Both the position numbers and the translations under genes were made by a program. Source: a bacterium (GTDB lineage Bacteria; Cyanobacteriota; Vampirovibrionia; Gastranaerophilales; Gastranaerophilaceae). From it: 44,307 nucleotides of DNA. Below are positions 39,677 to 44,307 of this stretch, piece after piece. The notes beneath the pieces are model-generated. The model saw nothing but the letters and a program-made list of their open reading frames with translations. It did no database searches and was not told where the DNA came from. Each line of letters opens with the position of its first letter. Position 1 is the stretch's first letter. Location of the stretch: the NCBI GenBank assembly GCA_017471365.1, contig JAFUUC010000106.1, positions 1 to 44,307 on the forward strand, read 5' to 3'.

Positions 39677-40003
39677 ATGGAATATTATGCCGAATTAGAA
39701 TCCGAAGATAAAGAACTCAAAGCCATCGGGCTTGAGTTGATGTTTCTTACACCTGAAAAATATCAGGCTGAAGATGGTATTACGGCGGTTGAACTTGCAA
39801 AACTCGTGAATATTCCGCTCGAAACTGTGAAAAAAAAGTTGACAATCCTGAAAGATAAAGGATTGGCGAGGGTGAAGGGTATTAATCCGAAATACTGGAC
39901 TTTTGATCAATACAACTTTCAAAGATTGCCTGAAGATGATGAAACATTTTTGCTCTTATGCAGTTTTGATGATGTAGATTTTGATAAATATTTTTCTTAT
40001 TAA
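39677..40003 (+). CDS. Winged-helix DNA-binding protein (108 aa)
   Basis: Residues about 15-70 form a winged helix. The block GITAVELAKLVNIPLETVKKKL is the turn and recognition helix, and LKDKGLARVKGINPKYWTF is the wing. The C-terminus is acidic (DDVDFDKYF). It is probably a transcriptional regulator related to the ArsR/MarR-like fold, but the specific family is not recognised. No strong ribosome binding site precedes ATG 39677. It lies upstream of lysA on the same strand with a 75-nt gap. Confidence 0.68.
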   Translation: MEYYAELESEDKELKAIGLELMFLTPEKYQAEDGITAVELAKLVNIPLETVKKKLTILKDKGLARVKGINPKYWTFDQYNFQRLPEDDETFLLLCSFDDVDFDKYFSY

Positions 40004-40078
40004 ATACAAGAAAAGTAGTATGTTTTTTGTATTTAAATATGTTATGATAATTTTGTTCCCGCAATTTAAGGAGAAAAG

Positions 40079-41416
40079 ATGAGACAGAGTACTAACCAAT
40101 TTCAAAAACCTGTTACTACAAAGGTTAATTCCGATGGAAATATAGAAATTGGAGGGTGCGATCTTGTAAAACTTGCTAATGAATTTAGCACTCCTTTGTA
40201 TGTTCTTGATGAAGCGACTTTGCGTGGAATTTGTAATGATTACAAAGAAGCTTTTTCGGCTTATCCAAAAACTCATATTATGTATGCCTCAAAGGCTCTG
40301 TGTACAAAAGCTGTCGCAAAAATTGTTTCTGATGAGGGGCTTGGTTTTGACACGGTTTCGGGTGGAGAAATTTATACGGTCTACAAAGCAGGTGTTGATA
40401 TGTCAAAAGTTTTGTTCAATGGCAATAACAAATCTTTTGATGAATTGAGTCATGCTATTGGACTAGGTGTTGGCAGAATTTCCGTTGATAACTTTTTTGA
40501 ATTGGCTCTTTTGAATGAAATTGCAAAAATGTATAAAACTAAAGCAAATATTTTGCTCAGGATTACTCCGGGAATTGAATGTCATACACACGAATATATT
40601 CAAACCGGACATTTGGATTCGAAATTTGGTTTTGATATGACTCAGATTGACGAAGCTGTGGAATTGATTTTGACGGAATATAAAAATATAAATTTACACG
40701 GACTTCATGCTCATATTGGGTCTCAAATTTTTGAAACCGATATCTATGCTGACGAAATAGAAATTTTGGCAAAAGAAATAGCACGTTTGGATGAAAAGTT
40801 TGGTTTAAAACTAAATGAAATTAACATTGGTGGCGGATTAGGAGTTAAATACACCGATTCTGATACTCCACCTTCAACTTATGAAATTGCAGACATAATT
40901 ATCAAAAAATTAAATGAAGTTATTGAAAAATATAATATAGAACCTCCGGAAGTTTTTCTTGAACCTGGTAGAAGTATTATATCAACTTGTGGTGTAACTC
41001 TTTATACTGTAGGAAGTTCAAAACAGGTTCCAAATGGGAAAAAATATGTTGCAGTTGACGGCGGGATGGCAGATAACCCTCGTCCGAGTCTTTATCAGGC
41101 GGAATACTATGCTGAAGTTGCTAATAAAAAAGAAACTAACGAAGTTGAAAATATTACTCTTGCCGGAAGATTTTGTGAATCAGGCGATATTTTGATTAAT
41201 TCGATAGAACTTCCAAAACTTGAGGAGGGTGATATTATTTGTGTTTATAATACTGGAGCTTACAATTATTCAATGGCTTCAAATTATAACAGGGTTCAAA
41301 AACCGGCTATGGTGCTTGTAAATGATTCTCAAGCAGATATTATTGTAAAAAGAGAATCTCTTAATGATTTGGTTTCACACGATGTAATTCCTGATAGGTT
41401 AGAAAATGATAGATAA
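40079..41416 (+). CDS. lysA: Diaminopimelate decarboxylase
   Basis: PLP enzyme that decarboxylates meso-diaminopimelate to lysine, the last step of lysine synthesis. Lys72 in MYASKALCTKAV is the PLP-binding residue. HIGSQI, the glycine-rich phosphate site NIGGGLGVKY, EPGRSI, the catalytic CESGD (GRFCESGDIL) and the GAYNYSMASNYN substrate block are all present. The 445-residue length is usual. ATG 40079 follows AAGGAG. It overlaps the cdaA start by 11 nt, so the two are translationally coupled. Confidence 0.96.
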   Translation: MRQSTNQFQKPVTTKVNSDGNIEIGGCDLVKLANEFSTPLYVLDEATLRGICNDYKEAFSAYPKTHIMYASKALCTKAVAKIVSDEGLGFDTVSGGEIYTVYKAGVDMSKVLFNGNNKSFDELSHAIGLGVGRISVDNFFELALLNEIAKMYKTKANILLRITPGIECHTHEYIQTGHLDSKFGFDMTQIDEAVELILTEYKNINLHGLHAHIGSQIFETDIYADEIEILAKEIARLDEKFGLKLNEINIGGGLGVKYTDSDTPPSTYEIADIIIKKLNEVIEKYNIEPPEVFLEPGRSIISTCGVTLYTVGSSKQVPNGKKYVAVDGGMADNPRPSLYQAEYYAEVANKKETNEVENITLAGRFCESGDILINSIELPKLEEGDIICVYNTGAYNYSMASNYNRVQKPAMVLVNDSQADIIVKRESLNDLVSHDVIPDRLENDR

Positions 41417-42314
41417 TTTATTATATTTAACTCAAAGTTTTATAGCAAATTGGCACTTGTATATTCAAGATACATTTGGTTGGAAAAATGTGTTTGAAGT
41501 TTTTATCATAGTGGTTGTTTTGACAGTTTTTTACAGTAAATTTATCAAGAACACCCATTCGGAAAAATTTGTAAAGGGTGCTTTTGTACTAGTATTTTTA
41601 TGGATTGTTAGTGAATTACTTATTGCAATTGATTTACAAATTTTGGGAGCATTTTTACGTTCAATAGTATTGTTTATAGCATTAAGCTTAATCGTAATTT
41701 TTCAGCCGGAATTACGTAGGTTTTTAGGGTATTTGGGACAGGTCGACTTTTTCAAAAGATTTTTTGAAAACGATAAAAAACATGTAGAAAATAAGTCAAT
41801 TGATGTTATAAAAGAAATTGTAGAAGCAGTTAAGTATCTTTCAAAGTCTCATACTGGAGCTTTAATTGTCTTTCAAAATGATTTGAGTAACACTTTTCAT
41901 GATGTTGGAACTATATTGAATGCGGATGTTTCAACAGAGTTGTTGTTGACTATTTTCCATGTTAATACTCCGCTTCATGACGGGGCTGTGGTTATTAGTG
42001 GTACGAAAATTATTTCTGCCGGGGTACTTTTACCGCTGACTGATGATCCAAAATTGAGTTGGAAATATGGAACTCGCCATAGAGCAGCTATAGGGATGAC
42101 TGAATCTAGCGAAGCAGCTTGTCTTGTGGTTTCTGAGGAAACGGGTGACGTTTCGATTGCACTTGATGGAACTTTGAAAAAATATGATGATATTCCGACT
42201 TTGAGAAATGATTTAGAAAATATTCTTGGATATAGAGATGTAGAAGACGAAGAAAAAAACTCTTTCTTTAATATCGAGAAATTTATTACTTTGAACAAAA
42301 GGAAAGAAAAGTAG
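41406..42314 (+). CDS. cdaA: Diadenylate cyclase CdaA (c-di-AMP synthase)
   Basis: Membrane-bound enzyme that makes cyclic di-AMP, which controls potassium and osmotic balance and cell-wall homeostasis. The first ~100 residues hold three membrane helices (VFEVFIIVVVLTVFYS; GAFVLVFLWIVSELL; SIVLFIALSLIVIFQPELRR). The DAC domain follows with the DGA motif (PLHDGAVVISG) and the RHR motif (GTRHRAAIGMTE). The length of 302 residues is near the CdaA norm. Coupling to lysA, a precursor gene for peptidoglycan, fits a cell-wall connection. The usual regulator cdaR is not next to it. Confidence 0.95.
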   Translation: MIDNLLYLTQSFIANWHLYIQDTFGWKNVFEVFIIVVVLTVFYSKFIKNTHSEKFVKGAFVLVFLWIVSELLIAIDLQILGAFLRSIVLFIALSLIVIFQPELRRFLGYLGQVDFFKRFFENDKKHVENKSIDVIKEIVEAVKYLSKSHTGALIVFQNDLSNTFHDVGTILNADVSTELLLTIFHVNTPLHDGAVVISGTKIISAGVLLPLTDDPKLSWKYGTRHRAAIGMTESSEAACLVVSEETGDVSIALDGTLKKYDDIPTLRNDLENILGYRDVEDEEKNSFFNIEKFITLNKRKEK

Positions 42315-42316
42315 TT

Positions 42317-43153
42317 ATGGTTAAAAAAAGTCAGGTTAAAAAGTTTGTAAAAAGTTTATTTTTTATAACTTTTGGTGCTGTAATTACCGGTTTTGGCTTG
42401 GCATCATTTTTGGCTCCGAATAATATCATTGATGGCGGTGTAATTGGTGTGTCAATGATTTTGAGCCATATTACGGCGTTGAATTTAGGTTTGTTAATTG
42501 TACTTTTGAACCTGCCGTTTGTACTCCTTGCCTGGAAAAAAATGGGTACAAAATTTGTTATCCAAACCGGATATGCAAATATTATTCTTGCAATTTCAGT
42601 AAACTTTTTTCATTCTTATAAAGTAACCGGTGACTTACTTTTGGCAACTGTTTTTGGCGGTATTATACTTGGTGTCGGAGTTGGTACTATATTGAAAAAT
42701 GAAGCATCTTTAGACGGTACGGAAATGCTTTCACTGATTGTGTCGAGAAAATTTGGTTTTTCGGTTGGCGAATTTATTCTTATAATAAATGTGTTTATAT
42801 ACGCTGCTGCGGGATTGGTTTTTGGCTGGGAAAGTGCGATGTATTCCGTTATGACTTATTTTATTGTGTCTAAGGTTATTGACAGTGTAATGGAAGGCTT
42901 TAACAGTTCAAAATCAGTAAGAATTATCAGTGATAATGCGGAAGCTATTGGTGAAGCTTTGATCGGGAAGCTGGATATAAGTGTTACTTATCTTTCCGGT
43001 ATTGGAGGTTACACAGGCATGGAAAAAAGTTTGATATATTGTGTAATTTCAAGATTAGAAATGCCGAAGATGCTTGATATTGTGAAAGAAATGGATCCGA
43101 AAGCATTTGTTTCAATAGTTGATGTCCATGAGGTTCACGGTGGACGGGTGTGA
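42317..43153 (+). CDS. YitT family membrane protein (DUF161 + DUF2179)
   Basis: 278 residues. Membrane helices occupy about 1-175, including ITFGAVITGFGLASFLAPNNIIDGGVIGVS, the YitT signature. The C-terminal soluble ~85 residues form a DUF2179 domain (VRIISDNAEAIGEAL...YTGMEKSLIYCVISRLE...VSIVDVHEVHGG). ATG 42317 starts two bases after the cdaA stop, so it belongs to the lysA-cdaA unit. The family is thought to be transporters, and the soluble domain could sense a ligand. A link to c-di-AMP or cell-wall physiology is only suggested by position. Confidence 0.9.
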   Translation: MVKKSQVKKFVKSLFFITFGAVITGFGLASFLAPNNIIDGGVIGVSMILSHITALNLGLLIVLLNLPFVLLAWKKMGTKFVIQTGYANIILAISVNFFHSYKVTGDLLLATVFGGIILGVGVGTILKNEASLDGTEMLSLIVSRKFGFSVGEFILIINVFIYAAAGLVFGWESAMYSVMTYFIVSKVIDSVMEGFNSSKSVRIISDNAEAIGEALIGKLDISVTYLSGIGGYTGMEKSLIYCVISRLEMPKMLDIVKEMDPKAFVSIVDVHEVHGGRV

Positions 43154-43222
43154 CAACTTTTAACATTCTAGACAACAATTTTAAAATATAATATACTTAC
43201 TTTAAATAAGAGGAAATTATAT

Positions 43223-43570
43223 ATGGCAAAGAACAATGATACAGTACCTATAGAAGTTACGATTTTAACAGCAGACCACGATATTAAAGGTGTTGTGCAT
43301 GTTTCTAAATATACTAATACTAATCGTGAATTGACAGATCTTTTGAACGATAGAGAGCGTCGATTTCTTGCGGTGACGAATGCTGAAATTTATCCTCGCA
43401 CGGGCAATCAATCTCCTAGAAGATACAATTTCCTCGAAATCCATATGGATTATGTTTTAATGGTTCATCCGACTTCTCAAGCTGTATTTAGAGATTCCGG
43501 CAAGACTCAAGAAGATATTGCACGGTTTAAAGAATTAAGATATAAGCTAAATCAGACTAAACCATTTTAG
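43223..43570 (+). CDS. Conserved-looking small protein, unknown (115 aa)
   Basis: ATG 43223 follows AGAGGAAAT. The sequence begins KNNDTVPIEVTILTADHDIKG and continues with alternating hydrophobic strands (FLEIHMDYVLMVHP), suggesting a small all-beta fold such as an SH3- or Sm-like barrel. The basic end (RFKELRYKLNQTKPF) is helical. There is no signal peptide, and no motif allows a function to be named. It follows yitT after 69 nt. Confidence 0.75.
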   Translation: MAKNNDTVPIEVTILTADHDIKGVVHVSKYTNTNRELTDLLNDRERRFLAVTNAEIYPRTGNQSPRRYNFLEIHMDYVLMVHPTSQAVFRDSGKTQEDIARFKELRYKLNQTKPF

Positions 43571-43594
43571 TCAGGAATACAACCAAATGAATAG

Positions 43595-43650
43595 ACCCTG
43601 AAATAAATTCAGGGTGACAGGCAAAAATTTCCCTCCCTAGCTAGGGAGGG
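43595..43650. repeat. Intergenic palindromic repeats
   Basis: ACCCTGAA (43595-43602) pairs with TTCAGGGT (43608-43615). Then comes a perfect 20-nt palindrome CCCTCCCTAGCTAGGGAGGG (43631-43650), followed by ATTAAGGGTGGGTGG. The second palindrome is the same element found in frame inside the prepilin genes at 450-469 and 29704-29723; here it is outside any gene. Confidence 0.85.
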
Positions 43651-43686
43651 ATTAAGGGTGGGTGGTTTAATATTGCAAATAGGTCA

Positions 43687-43718
43687 AATAAAAAATAAGG
43701 TGGGGTACTTACCCCACC
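43687..43718 (-). terminator. Terminator of the right-edge prepilin-like gene
   Basis: Stem GGTGGGGT (43699-43706) / ACCCCACC (43711-43718); on the minus strand a T-rich run follows. It is nearly the same as the hairpin after the prepilin at 29605-30948. Confidence 0.85.
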
Positions 43719-43736
43719 ACTAATTAAATAACTAAG

Positions 43737-44307
43737 CTAGCCTCCTACGCAAACAACGCGGAAATCGTTGGTACTGCGGAAGTCGTTGTTCCAGTCCGTG
43801 TACGAACTGTTGAAGTAACGGTACCACGCAGACTTCGAGGTGTACTCGAGGTCACCCCAAAGGTCGAAATCCCTAGCGGAATCTTCTATGCCCAGTTTGG
43901 CTGTTACGCTCTTATCCCACTCGTTTGCAGTTGGGTCTGTTTCATTGTAATCTTCTGACTCGCTGATTGAATTGTCGTTGTAGATTGCCTGAGCTATTTT
44001 TGCCAGTTCACTTGCTTTTGGTAATCTGCCGCCTTGGTTCTTACACTCTACCATTGCTCCTACCCAGTAGTCATTGCTGTTATTGTAGTAGCAGCTTTTG
44101 ATTGCTTCGTAGCCGGATTTTCCAATGTAGTCACTACAACTTACAGGTGTTGGAACTTTTGCCTGGCTAATTATCTTCACTCCACCTATCTCTATATAAG
44201 AATCTTCAAGTTTTGCTCCATTAAATGAAATAAGGTCATTTCTTGTGTGTTCATCGCCACCGTAAAGATTTGGTTTTCTGGAGCCGTTGAAGTCATATAT
44301 ACCCGCT
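43737..44307 (-). CDS. Prepilin-family protein, 3' part only (runs off the window end)
   Basis: The open frame enters at the window edge and ends at TAG 43737-43739, giving ~189 residues. Its early part (GIYDFNGSRKPNLYG) matches GLYDLNGSRMPN in the complete prepilin at 29605-30948. The C-terminal ~140 residues match the same protein's lectin-like domain (NDYWVGAMVECKNQGGRLPK and the final RYFNSSYTDW...DFRVVCVGG). The conserved Cys pair and WVGA...GG.LP...ELA.IA pattern suggest a C-type-lectin-like fold. The N-terminal prepilin region lies outside, so the assignment rests on homology. The tail is GC-rich and varied. Confidence 0.8.
   Translation of the reverse strand, partial: AGIYDFNGSRKPNLYGGDEHTRNDLISFNGAKLEDSYIEIGGVKIISQAKVPTPVSCSDYIGKSGYEAIKSCYYNNSNDYWVGAMVECKNQGGRLPKASELAKIAQAIYNDNSISESEDYNETDPTANEWDKSVTAKLGIEDSARDFDLWGDLEYTSKSAWYRYFNSSYTDWNNDFRSTNDFRVVCVGG
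43740..43860 (-). other. Candidate hypervariable (DGR-type) region of the right-edge gene
   Basis: 64 of the 120 bases at 43741-43860 are G or C by hand count. In the 22-codon stretch from TAC CGT to TTC CGC, 15 codons end in C (TAC, AAC, GAC, TTC, CGC, ACC). Against the paralogue's tail, many differences keep the final C and change only codon positions 1-2: AAC/AGC, TAC/GAC, AAC/ATC, ACC/AGC, TTC/GAC. TAC TTC, AGT, ACG, CGC AGT and GTT TGC are shared. Confidence 0.5.

Overview
The window is AT-rich (roughly one third G+C), densely packed bacterial DNA using the standard code. It carries housekeeping genes (gatA, dnaG-rpoD, ispH-rpsA, nusB, mutL, rpsO, metG, lysA, fba) beside anaerobe markers: the class III ribonucleotide reductase nrdDG, the [FeFe]-hydrogenase maturase hydF and a fixCX-like pair. 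There is also a lone flagellar-type export ATPase, prepilin-like proteins starting with FTLAEVLITLAIIGVV-type segments, and several XRE regulators. No photosynthesis gene is present. This fits a fermentative gut bacterium of the non-photosynthetic cyanobacterial relatives (Gastranaerophilales/Melainabacteria type). That assignment is an inference from style and gene content, not proven here.

Layout. 1-1.2 kb: a prepilin gene (5' part only, minus strand) diverging from an XRE regulator. 1.2-9.1 kb: gatA; dnaG-rpoD; tRNA-Gly(CCC), followed by a structured segment that ends in a second copy of the tRNA 3' end; a cobalamin-type riboswitch; nrdD-nrdG. 9.1-14.3 kb: a small secreted protein, a laccase-domain pgeF, and two unrecognised proteins including a 986-residue helical one. 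14.3-18.8 kb: ispH-rpsA-nusB facing mutL. 18.9-24.5 kb: an orphan HPPY methyltransferase, fba, hydF, rpsO and two proteins with unusual domain combinations. 24.6-29.1 kb: hpf, a Cys-rich small protein, a gene-free stretch with strong RNA-like secondary structure, a truncated 2-hydroxyacid dehydrogenase, a DUF4127 protein, an MntP-like exporter and an OppD-type ATPase. 29.1-31 kb: a second XRE/prepilin divergent pair, complete. 31-37 kb: fliI, metG, a 774-residue membrane-type protein and a small HAD phosphatase. 36.9-43.6 kb: two small XRE regulators, fixC-fixX, small unknowns, lysA-cdaA-yitT. 43.6-44.3 kb: a palindromic repeat and the 3' end of a third prepilin-like gene.

The most interesting system is the prepilin family. 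Each copy with a visible 5' end has the class III prepilin motif twice, with GC-rich palindromic repeats inserted in frame between the two motifs. Each such copy is paired with a divergent XRE regulator of one subfamily. Both visible 3' ends finish in a GC-rich tail with a C-type-lectin-like look, rich in NNC/NNT codons. Paralogues differ there mostly at codon positions 1 and 2, as expected of variable regions made by adenine mutagenesis in diversity-generating retroelements. No reverse transcriptase or template repeat lies in this window, so that reading is a hypothesis. The window begins and ends inside members of this family.
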